Shown one piece after another: positions 53,064 through 62,319 of a DNA stretch of 64,000 bases. A program made the translations under genes and the position numbers. Positions within the stretch are counted from its first letter, which is position 1, and each line of letters starts with the position of its first letter. The notes under the pieces are model-generated. The model ran no database searches and was not told the DNA's origin. It saw only the letters and a list, made by a program, of their open reading frames with translations. Source of the stretch: Chryseobacterium paridis (GTDB lineage: Bacteria > Bacteroidota > Bacteroidia > Flavobacteriales > Weeksellaceae); NCBI RefSeq assembly GCF_016595215.1, contig NZ_JAENHK010000010.1, forward strand, positions 2,341,390 to 2,405,389, in the 5' to 3' direction.

Positions 53064-53108
53064 AAACTCCTTGTAAACGTTGATTTACAAGGAGTTTTAT
53101 TTTTTAGA
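53064..53108 (+). terminator. Terminator after tmRNA
   Basis: A perfect 14-bp stem AAACTCCTTGTAAA / TTTACAAGGAGTTT with a CGTTGA loop, followed by TATTTTTTA. Nine bases after the tmRNA 3' end. Confidence 0.9.
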
Positions 53109-53142
53109 AAAATATGTCCATTACTTAAATACTAAATCACAA

Positions 53143-54276
53143 TTACTGAAACTTTTTCGCAAGCCATTTACGTACCGGAACATCATACCATCTCATATAC
53201 ACATAAGCCATGATAATAGAAATGGCTACAGTCAAAAGACCGAAAATCCAGGACTGAGAATCTGCCAAAGTATGTTTTCCATTCGCAACCCAGGCATAGT
53301 AAGTATACGCTAACGGAAAATGGGTAATATAAATAGGATATGAAATATCACCCAACCATTTACAGAATTGATTTGTTTTTTTATTTACAATTTTTCCTCC
53401 GGCGCCGAGTAAAATAATCACTGGAAATAAAATCATCAATACGAAACATTCATATAAAGCATTTTGCCAATGCCCATCACTGCCTCCCAATCGTGGAACA
53501 GCAAATATGGTAATGAGTAAAATACTTGTTGTAAAGAAAGCATTTTTCGTCAATTTTAATTGAATAGTTCTTGCTAAAAGTATCCCCATCAAAAAAGGGA
53601 AAGCCAACCTCGTAAAACCAATTCTCAATTGGTTAGCATCATCAATAGACCAGCCTCCAATCATATCACCATTCGAATTGGTGAATGCATAATACAATGT
53701 AAATCCTGCCGAAATTAAAACCAGAACTCCCAAGACCACTTTTGAAATTTTTCGCAAAATCAAAGCATAGAAAATATTAGCAATGTATTCATAAAATAAT
53801 GACCATGCCGGGCCATTTAGCGGGTGCATTTCATTCCAACCTCTGATATCAAGTCCTTTTCCAACCGGAATTACCGTCATCCCTATAACCATGACCAATA
53901 ATAACTTCCAAACAGGCGTCGTTGAAATTCCACTCCACCCTAAACCTTCTGTCTGTTGAAAATAAAACAAAGTAGTTCCCACCAGTGAACCAATAATAAT
54001 CATGGGTTGCAATCTTATTAAACGTCTGACAAAAAAATCTTTCAATGTCATTTGCCCCCAACAGTTATCATAGGCATAACTGATTACATATCCTGATAGC
54101 ATAAAGAAAAAATCGACTGCTAAATAACCATGATTAATAATCTGTTTCGTATGATCTCCATTGGAGAAGACCTCAAAAACATGAAAGAATACCACCATAA
54201 TGGCAGCCACCCCACGCAATCCATCAAGAATTTCGTAATGAGGTTTAGAAGAAGAAATAGGCAAGGATGAATTCAT
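53143..54276 (-). CDS. Acyltransferase 3 family membrane protein
   Basis: A 377-residue multi-pass protein, start at ATG 54276 (MNSSLPISSSKPHYEILDGL). The acyltransferase-3 signature HYEILDGLRGVAAIMVVFFH is at the beginning, with the catalytic-type His and Arg of the RGVA/H motif, followed by about ten hydrophobic segments. Such proteins transfer O-acetyl or similar groups to surface glycans or peptidoglycan. The longer frame upstream (to 54348) would overlap the AraC regulator region and is unlikely. Divergent from an AraC regulator. Confidence 0.87.
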   Translation of the reverse strand: MNSSLPISSSKPHYEILDGLRGVAAIMVVFFHVFEVFSNGDHTKQIINHGYLAVDFFFMLSGYVISYAYDNCWGQMTLKDFFVRRLIRLQPMIIIGSLVGTTLFYFQQTEGLGWSGISTTPVWKLLLVMVIGMTVIPVGKGLDIRGWNEMHPLNGPAWSLFYEYIANIFYALILRKISKVVLGVLVLISAGFTLYYAFTNSNGDMIGGWSIDDANQLRIGFTRLAFPFLMGILLARTIQLKLTKNAFFTTSILLITIFAVPRLGGSDGHWQNALYECFVLMILFPVIILLGAGGKIVNKKTNQFCKWLGDISYPIYITHFPLAYTYYAWVANGKHTLADSQSWIFGLLTVAISIIMAYVYMRWYDVPVRKWLAKKFQ

Positions 54277-54386
54277 ATGTAGATTAAAAATTTTAAACAA
54301 AAATATAGGTTCATAGTTTAAAATACTTGTTCTATATTTTTTTATCATTGTCTTATATTTGCCAAACTGACATTCCTTCTATTAAA

Positions 54387-55235
54387 ATGAAACAAAATTT
54401 AAAATATTATCCAAACATCAAAACAAAAAGCTTTCATTTTGATCATGTCCATATCCAATGGAATCAACAGGTTCCGCTTCATCAACAACAAACATGGGAG
54501 CTGTCATATATTATAACCGGAAGCGGCATCAGGGTTATTGGAGATGTTGTGGAAAATTTTTCAGAAGGTGAGATCATATTGATTCCTCCTAATATCTCTC
54601 ATTGCTGGTCATTTGATAAATCTGTTCATGATAGTCACGGAAAAATTGAAAATATAACTATCGTTTTTGAAAATGAGTTTCTGAAAAACTGCATCCAAAT
54701 TTTCCCAGAACTTTCTGTAGCTATTTCTGAACTTCAAAACAGTGAAAATGCAGTTTCTTTTACCGGAGAACCTTTACAAAAACTACAGATTTTACTGACT
54801 TCAATGATCAATCAGAATGGTATTGAACGAATTTCTTCCTTCATTAAAATATTGGAGCTGATTTCTTACGGCAAAGAAATGCGAATCGTAGGAAGACCTG
54901 TCATTGAAAGTAAAAAGGAAAAGAAACTACAGAAAATACATCTTTATATTCTAAGTAATTTCCAAAGTAACATTACCCTTGAAGAAGTCTCAAAATCAAT
55001 GGGAATGCAAAAATCATCATTCTGTGTCTTCTTTAAAAGAATGACCGGTAAATCTTTTTTCACCTATTTAACTGAGTTTCGCATCGAATCGTCTTGTCAA
55101 ATGCTAGTAAAGACCAGATTATCTGTAAAAGAAATCTGTATTGCTTCAGGTTTTAATGACATTCCATACTACAATCGGGTATTTAAAAAGATCAAAGGGA
55201 CAAGCCCGGGTAATTATAGAAATAAACACCAATAG
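54387..55235 (+). CDS. AraC family transcriptional regulator
   Basis: A 282-residue regulator, start chosen at ATG 54387 (MKQNLKYYPNIKTKSFHFDH) because the upstream codons lie in the divergent gene region. The N-terminal cupin-type domain (GEIILIPPNISHCWSFD) senses a ligand; the C-terminal two-helix domain (ITLEEVSKSMGMQKSSFCVF, VKEICIASGFNDIPYYNRVF) ends with KKIKGTSPGNYRN. It is divergent from the acyltransferase gene across 110 bases and may control it. Confidence 0.9.
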   Translation: MKQNLKYYPNIKTKSFHFDHVHIQWNQQVPLHQQQTWELSYIITGSGIRVIGDVVENFSEGEIILIPPNISHCWSFDKSVHDSHGKIENITIVFENEFLKNCIQIFPELSVAISELQNSENAVSFTGEPLQKLQILLTSMINQNGIERISSFIKILELISYGKEMRIVGRPVIESKKEKKLQKIHLYILSNFQSNITLEEVSKSMGMQKSSFCVFFKRMTGKSFFTYLTEFRIESSCQMLVKTRLSVKEICIASGFNDIPYYNRVFKKIKGTSPGNYRNKHQ

Positions 55236-55489
55236 CTCAAAAAAATAGTATATCAACTCACAAGCATCACAAAAAAGAGTTAAAAATATGGTTCTAAGCA
55301 TCAAATCCAGCTGTGAACATTTAAATACAGTTCTAAACCATCCTGCTCATCTTATGATTAATTTCATCTTCTGCTACACATACAAATTATAAATACCTGA
55401 AAACGAAAACACTAAATCCCATCCTGATAAAATACGGATAGTCTACCCACAAAAAAGACTAAAAAAATGTTTTATCGTAAAGAATTTTA

Positions 55490-55497
55490 TATATTTG
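55490..55497 (+). promoter_or_regulatory. acpP promoter -7 box
   Basis: TATATTTG matches the -7 consensus, 32 bases before the acpP start. Upstream T-rich GTTTTATC may act as the -33 region; not an exact match. The rest of the 293-base gap after the AraC gene is AT-rich with no credible coding frame. Confidence 0.5.
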
Positions 55498-55528
55498 CAG
55501 CATCTAACAATTAAAAAAATAATTTACT

Positions 55529-55768
55529 ATGTCAGACATTGCATCAAGAGTAAAAGCTATCATCGCTGATAAGCTTGACGTTGAAGAAACAGAAGTAACT
55601 CCTGAAGCTAGCTTCACTAACGATTTAGGAGCTGATTCACTGGATACAGTTGAACTTATCATGGAGTTTGAAAAAGAATTTAATATTCAAATCCCTGATG
55701 ATCAAGCTGAAAAAATTACTACTGTAGGTCACGCTATCGCTTATATCGAAGAAGTAGTAAATAAATAA
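55529..55768 (+). CDS. acpP: Acyl carrier protein
   Basis: A 79-residue acidic carrier protein for fatty acid synthesis. The phosphopantetheine attachment site is DLGADSLDTVELIM (Ser in DSL). Length and acidity are standard. It is the first gene of acpP-fabF, 33 bases upstream of fabF. Confidence 0.98.
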   Translation: MSDIASRVKAIIADKLDVEETEVTPEASFTNDLGADSLDTVELIMEFEKEFNIQIPDDQAEKITTVGHAIAYIEEVVNK

Positions 55769-55801
55769 TATTCTTCAACAAAAGGAAAATTTAAAAAATT
55801 T

Positions 55802-57046
55802 ATGGAATTAAAAAGAGTAGTTGTAACCGGTTTTGGAGCAATAACACCGATTGGAAATAATGCGAAGGAATACTGGGAAAATCTTGTTAAAGGTGAGAGC
55901 GGTGCAGCTCCGATTACTCTTTTTGATGCCACAAATTTCAAGACAAAATTCGCTTGCGAAGTCAAGAATTTCGATCCATTGCAACATTTCGACAAGAAAG
56001 AAGCAAAGAAAATGGACCGAAATACTCAACTGGGGCTTGTAGCTGCAAGAGAAGCTGTAGAGCATTCCAGAATTATTGAAGATTCTGTTGATAAAAACAG
56101 AGTTGGGGTAATCTGGGGTTCCGGGATCGGAGGTTTAGAGACTTTTGAAACAGAAGTTTTAGGATGGGCAAATACGGATATTCCAAGATTCAACCCATTC
56201 TTTATTCCAAAAATGATCGCGGATATTACTCCTGGACATATCTCTATCGAGTATGGTTTCCACGGACCTAATTACACAACAGTATCTGCTTGTGCTTCTT
56301 CCGCAAATGCAATAATAGATTCTAAAATGCTTATCCAACTTGGAAAAGCAGACGTTATTGTATGTGGTGGTTCTGAAGCTGCTGTTACAGCAAGTGGTGT
56401 TGGCGGATTTAATGCTATGATGGCACTTTCTACAAGAAATGATGATCCAAAAACAGCTTCCAGACCTTTTGATAAAGACAGAGATGGCTTTGTATTAGGT
56501 GAAGGAGCGGGTTGTATCGTTCTTGAAGAATATGAGCATGCAGTAAAAAGGGGCGCAACAATTTATGCAGAATTAAAAGGTGGTGGTCTAAGTGCAGATG
56601 CACATCACATGACAGCACCTCATCCTGAAGGTTTAGGAGCTTATCTGGTAATGAAAAGTTGTTTAGAAGATGCAGGGTTAACTGCTGATGAAGTAGATCA
56701 CATCAATATGCATGGTACATCTACTCCATTAGGAGACATTGCAGAATCTAATGCAATTTCAAAATTATTAGGCGAGCACGCTTACGACATTCAGATCAAT
56801 TCTACAAAATCAATGACCGGACACCTTCTGGGTGCAGCTGGAGTTATTGAGGCTATTGCTGCTTTAGGAACTATTATTCATGGTACTGTTCCTCCTACTA
56901 TTAATCATTTTACTGATGATGAAAATATTGACAGCAGACTTAATTTTACATTTAATGAAGCTGTGAAAAAAGATGTAAAAGTAGCCATGAGCAATACTTT
57001 TGGATTTGGCGGGCACAATGCTTGCGTTCTATTTATGAAAATCTAA
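55802..57046 (+). CDS. fabF: Beta-ketoacyl-ACP synthase II
   Basis: A 414-residue condensing enzyme of fatty acid elongation. Active-site Cys in VSACASSANAI, and the two catalytic His in NMHGTSTPLGD and KSMTGHLLGAAG, with the FGFGGHNAC signature at the C-terminus. It follows acpP, the normal order, and precedes rnc by nine bases. Confidence 0.98.
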   Translation: MELKRVVVTGFGAITPIGNNAKEYWENLVKGESGAAPITLFDATNFKTKFACEVKNFDPLQHFDKKEAKKMDRNTQLGLVAAREAVEHSRIIEDSVDKNRVGVIWGSGIGGLETFETEVLGWANTDIPRFNPFFIPKMIADITPGHISIEYGFHGPNYTTVSACASSANAIIDSKMLIQLGKADVIVCGGSEAAVTASGVGGFNAMMALSTRNDDPKTASRPFDKDRDGFVLGEGAGCIVLEEYEHAVKRGATIYAELKGGGLSADAHHMTAPHPEGLGAYLVMKSCLEDAGLTADEVDHINMHGTSTPLGDIAESNAISKLLGEHAYDIQINSTKSMTGHLLGAAGVIEAIAALGTIIHGTVPPTINHFTDDENIDSRLNFTFNEAVKKDVKVAMSNTFGFGGHNACVLFMKI

Positions 57047-57055
57047 ATTTACTGA

Positions 57056-57817
57056 ATGGAGTTACAGAAATACTTTTCTAAATTCCTTCTCAAACAAAGA
57101 AAAAGAAAATTAACGGAGAGAGATTATTTTCTCAGTACCGAGCTAAACAAGATGCTGGGTTCTGAGATACAAAATGTTGCTCTTTACCGTGAAGCTTTTT
57201 CTTTGAAAACTTCTTCTAAAAATCAAGACAGCAATTATGAAAGGCTTGAATTTTTGGGAGATTCTGTTTTGGGTACAATTATTTCTTGTCATTTGTTCCA
57301 GACATATCCTCAAGCTAACGAAGGATATTTAACACAAATGAAATCTAAGATTGTTAATAGGAAAAATCTTAATAAATTAGGGGAAGATTTAAAGCTTACG
57401 GATCTTTTAATAAAACAAAATTCTGTAGCTTTAGGTGAGAATATCTCTGGCAATTTATTTGAGGCATTAATTGGTGCTGTTTACTTAGACTTTCAATATG
57501 ATACTTGTAAAAAGATCATTTTGGAACGACTTTTAACGCCCTCCGAAATCAACAAGCTCGAAAATAAAATTGTAAGTTACAAAGGTCTTCTCCTGGAATG
57601 GAGTCAGAAGAAAAAAGTAAATATAAAATATGAAACCTGTGAAGAAATTCAGGTGAACAAGTCGATTGTATTTCGATGCCATGTCTGGCTGGGAGATGAC
57701 AGAATTGCTAACGCCACTGAAACTTCAAAAAAGAAAGCAGAAGAAAAAGCTGCACAACGGGCATTCTATATTTTAAACAAAAAAGAAAACATACTTGGAA
57801 ATTCAAAAACTTTATGA
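57056..57817 (+). CDS. rnc: Ribonuclease III
   Basis: A 253-residue double-stranded RNA endonuclease. The catalytic signature NYERLEFLGDSVLG and the Glu in NLFEALIGAVYLD are present, followed by a dsRNA-binding domain (YKGLLLEWSQKKKVNIKYET, KKAEEKAAQRAFYIL). It overlaps the next gene by 23 bases, indicating a tightly coupled operon with the IPExxxVDY protein and pyk. Confidence 0.96.
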   Translation: MELQKYFSKFLLKQRKRKLTERDYFLSTELNKMLGSEIQNVALYREAFSLKTSSKNQDSNYERLEFLGDSVLGTIISCHLFQTYPQANEGYLTQMKSKIVNRKNLNKLGEDLKLTDLLIKQNSVALGENISGNLFEALIGAVYLDFQYDTCKKIILERLLTPSEINKLENKIVSYKGLLLEWSQKKKVNIKYETCEEIQVNKSIVFRCHVWLGDDRIANATETSKKKAEEKAAQRAFYILNKKENILGNSKTL

Positions 57818-58268
57818 TTTAGACGATATAGAATTTGAAGATATTGCCATCGGATTGGTAAGATTAGCAAAGAATGTATTCGATCATGAGTTTTTTTTCA
57901 AAATAAATCAAATTAACGATCTTAAGTTTTCTAGAATAGATGATCTCATCTTTCATGGGTCTTATTATGATTATTATTTCTCAAGATTTGAGGCCTATCA
58001 CAAGTTTACAAAGACTTACTTCACTTTCATTTCTAATAAATCCTGTGAAAGTAAACAGAAAAAAATACAAACCGAGCTCTTCTCAGAAGAAGAGAATATT
58101 AAATTTTTATTAAATAATCAGGTAGATGTAGAATATATTCTGCATAGTTCGGAACAATTTCCTGATTTTTCCGTAATTTTGCTCCCTGAAAATCTTGTGT
58201 TTCCAATTCAAGATTATACACTAAGTTCTGAAGAGGAACTTTATCAAATTATCCAGTATTATGAATAA
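57795..58268 (+). CDS. IPExxxVDY-type protein of unknown function
   Basis: A 157-residue protein recognised by position and pattern: an N-terminal segment (LYDLDDIEFEDIAIGLVRLA), aromatic-rich centre and a C-terminal LLPENLVFPIQDYTL, similar to the IPExxxVDY motif for which a Bacteroidota family is named. It has no catalytic motif that I recognise. It overlaps rnc by 23 bases and pyk by eight, so it is translated with them. Cytoplasmic (no signal). Confidence 0.8.
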   Translation: MEIQKLYDLDDIEFEDIAIGLVRLAKNVFDHEFFFKINQINDLKFSRIDDLIFHGSYYDYYFSRFEAYHKFTKTYFTFISNKSCESKQKKIQTELFSEEENIKFLLNNQVDVEYILHSSEQFPDFSVILLPENLVFPIQDYTLSSEEELYQIIQYYE

Positions 58269-59706
58269 GTATTTAAAGAAGACAAAAATTATCGCAACGC
58301 TTGGCCCTGCATCATCATCTAAAGAAGTCATGTTAGGACTTATGAAAGCAGGTGTAGACGTTTTTAGAATAAATTTTTCACATGCAGATTATGACTTAGT
58401 TCGAACCAATATTGAGATCATCAGAGAACTCAATAAGGAACATGGATATTCTGTAAGTATCTTAGGAGACTTACAAGGTCCTAAATTAAGAGTAGGAGTC
58501 GTAAAAGAGGGATCATATCTTAATCCTGGAGATATCTTGACATTCACGAATGAAAAGATTGAAGGTGATTCTACAAAAGTATACATGACTTACCAGCAAT
58601 TTCCTCAGGATGTAAAAGCTGGTGAAAGAATCCTTATTGACGATGGCAAGCTTGTTCTGGAGGTTATTGAAACCAATGAAAAAGATACAGTAAAAGCCAA
58701 AACAATCCAAGGGGGACCACTAAGTTCTAAAAAAGGAGTAAACCTACCGAATACTAATGTTTCTCTTCCTGCTTTGACGGAAAAAGACATTCAGGATGCT
58801 AACTTCATGATGGATATGGAGGTAGACTGGATCGCTCTTTCATTCGTTCGCCATGCTCAGGATATTATCGATCTAAAGGAGCTTATTAAAAAGCACCCGA
58901 ACGGTAAGTTCAAAACACCAATTATTGCTAAAATAGAAAAGCCTGAAGGCGTAAAAAATATTGACGAGATCTTACTAGAGTGCGACGGATTGATGGTTGC
59001 GCGTGGAGACCTTGGAGTGGAAGTTCCTATGGAAGAAGTTCCGGCAATCCAAAAGAACCTGGTTGAGAAAGCAAGATTCTATTCAAAACCTGTCATCATT
59101 GCTACTCAAATGATGGAAACTATGATCAATAGCTTAACTCCAACGAGAGCTGAAGTAAATGACGTAGCAAACTCTGTATTGGACGGTGCCGATGCGGTAA
59201 TGCTTTCCGGAGAAACTTCTGTGGGAAGATATCCGATTCAGGTAGTTGAAAATATGGCAAAAATCGTTCAGAACATAGAAAAGACTAATTTCTACCAGCA
59301 CAAGAACGAGCCTATTGAAAAAGACTACAACTGTATTGATGAGAGGTTTATTACCAACAGAGTATGTTTGGCAGCAGTGAGAATTGCTAAAACAACAAAC
59401 GTTACTGCTATTGTTACTTTAACGCATTCTGGTTATACAGCTTTCCAGCTTGCAGCACACAGACCAAACTCTCACATCATCGTTTATAGTGGTAATAAGA
59501 GAGTAATTACTATGCTTAACCTTCTATGGGGTGTTCACGCTTATTATTATGACATGAACAAATCAACTGACGAAACAATTATTCAGGTTAATATGCTAAC
59601 GCATAACTATGGATACATTGAAAGTGGAGATTTTGTAATTAATATCAATGCAACTCCATCTTATGAAGGAGGAAAAACGAATACGCTGAGATTGACGACA
59701 GTTTAA
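58261..59706 (+). CDS. pyk: Pyruvate kinase
   Basis: A 481-residue glycolytic enzyme converting phosphoenolpyruvate and ADP to pyruvate and ATP. The signature IIAKIEKPEGVKNIDEIL contains the catalytic Lys, and MVARGDLGVEVP and NDVANSVLDGADAVMLSGET are the metal and K+ site regions. The start overlaps the preceding gene by eight bases. A bidirectional terminator follows. Confidence 0.97.
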   Translation: MNKYLKKTKIIATLGPASSSKEVMLGLMKAGVDVFRINFSHADYDLVRTNIEIIRELNKEHGYSVSILGDLQGPKLRVGVVKEGSYLNPGDILTFTNEKIEGDSTKVYMTYQQFPQDVKAGERILIDDGKLVLEVIETNEKDTVKAKTIQGGPLSSKKGVNLPNTNVSLPALTEKDIQDANFMMDMEVDWIALSFVRHAQDIIDLKELIKKHPNGKFKTPIIAKIEKPEGVKNIDEILLECDGLMVARGDLGVEVPMEEVPAIQKNLVEKARFYSKPVIIATQMMETMINSLTPTRAEVNDVANSVLDGADAVMLSGETSVGRYPIQVVENMAKIVQNIEKTNFYQHKNEPIEKDYNCIDERFITNRVCLAAVRIAKTTNVTAIVTLTHSGYTAFQLAAHRPNSHIIVYSGNKRVITMLNLLWGVHAYYYDMNKSTDETIIQVNMLTHNYGYIESGDFVININATPSYEGGKTNTLRLTTV

Positions 59707-59761
59707 TAAAGTGTAAAAGCGAAATCGCAAAACGGCGAAACAGCTTTTCAAATTGAAATAC

Positions 59762-59796
59762 AAAAAAACTCCTGAAGATTTCAGGAGTTTTTTTAT
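59762..59796. terminator. Bidirectional terminator between pyk and aldehyde dehydrogenase
   Basis: An 11-bp perfect stem (AAACTCCTGAA / TTCAGGAGTTT), GAT loop, A-run on one side and T-run on the other, so it can stop transcription from both convergent genes. Confidence 0.9.
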
Positions 59797-59847
59797 TTTC
59801 AGTATTAAAATCATTAATACATTTTACTTTTTACATTGTACAAAAAA

Positions 59848-61140
59848 TCAATTCCCTACAATAGTCTTAGAGGTTACAAACTCTTTCAGGGCAATCAGAG
59901 AAAGTTCGGTTCCATATCCTGATGCTTTGCTCCCTCCAAAAGGAAAACGTGGATCAGAGCTCGTCATTCTATTGATGTTCACTGTTCCCGATTCCAGGTT
60001 TTCAATAAAGAATAATTGTCGGGCTTTATCTTTGGTCCAGACAGAATTTGAAAGTCCAAAGGGAATATCATTGGCGATCTCTAATGCTTCTTCATCATTT
60101 TTAGCAATCATAATCATACCCAGAGGTCCGAAAAGCTCTTCTTTTAAAACCGGATTCCCTTTCTGTACTCTAATTAATCCAGGTTTGAATTCATTGTCTG
60201 AAATTCTCTCCAACGGAATGATAATTTCTGCTCCATTTTCCAATGCTCTATTGAATTGAGCTTCCAACTCATCAGCTAAGTCGGCTCTTGCCATTCCGGC
60301 TAATTTAGTCTCTTTATCTAAAGGATCTCCAATTTCATATTTTTTATATTCTTCTATGAATTTAGGTAAAAAATCGCCTTCAATTTTTTCGTCAATGATA
60401 AATCTCTTTGCTGCAGTACAAGTTTGTCCACAGTTTTGAAGTCTGGACTTCACTCCTGCTTTTGCAGCTTCCTCCTGGTCCGCATCATCAAAAATGATAA
60501 AAGCATCACTTCCTCCCAATTCAAGTAAGGATTTTTTGATATTTAAACCAGCTATCGAAGCCACTTCTCCTCCTGCTTTTCCACTGCCTGTCAGGCTCAC
60601 TCCTTTTACAACATCATGCTCAAGAATTTCTTTTACCACCTTATGTCCTACTTCTAAATTCTGGAAAACACCTTCCGGGAAACCTGCTTCCAAAAGAACA
60701 TTTTCTATTGCATTTCCACTTCCAAAACAAATCGAGGCATGTTTCAACACGATCGTATTTCCCGCTAAAATGGCAGGAACAGCAAATCTCAATACTTGCC
60801 AAAAAGGAAAGTTCCAAGGCATAACGCCTAAAATTACCCCTTTCGGAACAAAATGAACTTCAGAATAAGCAAATTCAGATTCAACTTTTTCAGGTTTTAA
60901 AATATTCTCAGCATCTGCATAATAATTCATCATTAAAGCACACTTCTCCACCTCAGCTATTGATTCCGAGATCGGTTTGTTCATCTCAGTAGTGATGATT
61001 CTTCCAAATTTCTCTGAATTAGCCTTTAAAATTTCAGCAGCTTTTGCAATTAATTTTTGCCTTTCTTCAAAGGGCACTTTTTTCCATTCTGAAAAAGCCT
61101 TATCCGCAATAATAAGTTTATTTTCAATTGATTGTTCCAT
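59848..61140 (-). CDS. NAD(P)-dependent aldehyde dehydrogenase (succinate-semialdehyde type)
   Basis: A 430-residue enzyme of the aldehyde dehydrogenase superfamily. Catalytic Cys is in NCGQTCTAAKR, the general-base Glu in LLELGGSDAF, and GSGKAGGEVAS lies at the cofactor turn. It resembles GabD/Sad-type enzymes that oxidise succinate semialdehyde to succinate. It is somewhat short for the family (about 450-490 is typical), with a trimmed N-terminus. Single gene, convergent to pyk. Confidence 0.9.
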   Translation of the reverse strand: MEQSIENKLIIADKAFSEWKKVPFEERQKLIAKAAEILKANSEKFGRIITTEMNKPISESIAEVEKCALMMNYYADAENILKPEKVESEFAYSEVHFVPKGVILGVMPWNFPFWQVLRFAVPAILAGNTIVLKHASICFGSGNAIENVLLEAGFPEGVFQNLEVGHKVVKEILEHDVVKGVSLTGSGKAGGEVASIAGLNIKKSLLELGGSDAFIIFDDADQEEAAKAGVKSRLQNCGQTCTAAKRFIIDEKIEGDFLPKFIEEYKKYEIGDPLDKETKLAGMARADLADELEAQFNRALENGAEIIIPLERISDNEFKPGLIRVQKGNPVLKEELFGPLGMIMIAKNDEEALEIANDIPFGLSNSVWTKDKARQLFFIENLESGTVNINRMTSSDPRFPFGGSKASGYGTELSLIALKEFVTSKTIVGN

Positions 61141-61276
61141 AATGTAATTTTTGTTTCAAATTCAAAATTTGAATTAGAATGCTTTTATTGATAAAGCATG
61201 GATGAAAGCAACAAACTTTGTTCCTTTAGGTTAAATAAAATAATGATTTTCTCTATTAAAAGAATATATTTTTTTG

Positions 61277-62200
61277 TTATACCATAAACCACTCATTGAT
61301 CAGACTTGCAGCCAATCTCGCTGTTCTGTCCTGGATATCGTAAAGAGGATTAACTTCTGCCACATCTAGTGCAACAAGTTTTTCACTTTTTAAAATATGC
61401 CTATACAAATGCATAAAAGCAGCATCTGCAAAAATACCATTGTATGCTGAAGCAGAAACTCCCGGAGCTATAGATGCATTAAATACATCCATACAAATGG
61501 TAAGATAGACAACATCGACCTCATCTAAAAGATCAGTGATTCGTTGGTATATGGATGGAAGATTTTCAAAAAACAGTTCGTCTGCCAGAATATATTTCAT
61601 TCCATATTGATGGGCTGTATCAAATAGCTTTAAGGTATTCGAATTCCTTTGTATCCCGATATGTAACGAATGGATATCACCTTCCTGAGCGATCTGCCAG
61701 AATCCAGTTCCGGAGCTTGCTCCTACTCCATCTTCCGGCTGTCGATTGTCGAAATGAGCATCAATATTAATAATCCCTATTTTCTGTTCAGGAAATGCTG
61801 TCTTTACCCCTAAGTAATGAGCATAAGTCAATTCATGTCCCCCACCAATGACAAGAGATTTTCCACCTTTCAGTAAAACTTTGGATACATTTTTAGCAAG
61901 AGCCTGTTGGGTCTTTTCAAGATGGGTATCATCACAGGTTATATTTCCAAAATCCAATAATGAAAAGTCAGGGAGAATAACCGGAAAATTAGACATATTT
62001 TTCCTGATCACATCCGGAGCATCTTTAGCCCCTAATCTTCCTTTATTCCTTTTTACTCCTTCTTCTACTGCGAAACCATGTAAAACGAAATCATTAGTAG
62101 AAATAACATCGTAATCATTTTCGATTTTTACTCTTTGAAAAATTCTGTGATAAAGGAGCTCATCTCCATCCCATCTTCCCTGCCAAATAGTTTGTGACAT
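61277..62200 (-). CDS. hutG: Arginase-family ureohydrolase, formimidoylglutamase-like
   Basis: A 307-residue manganese enzyme. Metal ligands are visible in the family motifs GGGHELTYAH, INIDAHFDNR and CMDVFNASIAPGVSA. Its closest family fit is formimidoylglutamase (HutG), hydrolysing formimidoylglutamate to glutamate and formamide in histidine breakdown, though agmatinase-type substrates are not excluded. There are no other hut genes in the window, so the pathway assignment is inference. Confidence 0.83.
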   Translation of the reverse strand: MSQTIWQGRWDGDELLYHRIFQRVKIENDYDVISTNDFVLHGFAVEEGVKRNKGRLGAKDAPDVIRKNMSNFPVILPDFSLLDFGNITCDDTHLEKTQQALAKNVSKVLLKGGKSLVIGGGHELTYAHYLGVKTAFPEQKIGIINIDAHFDNRQPEDGVGASSGTGFWQIAQEGDIHSLHIGIQRNSNTLKLFDTAHQYGMKYILADELFFENLPSIYQRITDLLDEVDVVYLTICMDVFNASIAPGVSASAYNGIFADAAFMHLYRHILKSEKLVALDVAEVNPLYDIQDRTARLAASLINEWFMV

Positions 62201-62319
62201 AATTCTTTCTCAGTTCAATTACAGTTTATAAACTCAATAATATTGTTTAAGTAGCATGACAATTTTTAGTCAGGTAAAACAACATGCAAATTTACATAAT
62301 TTTATCTGTTGTTACTTTT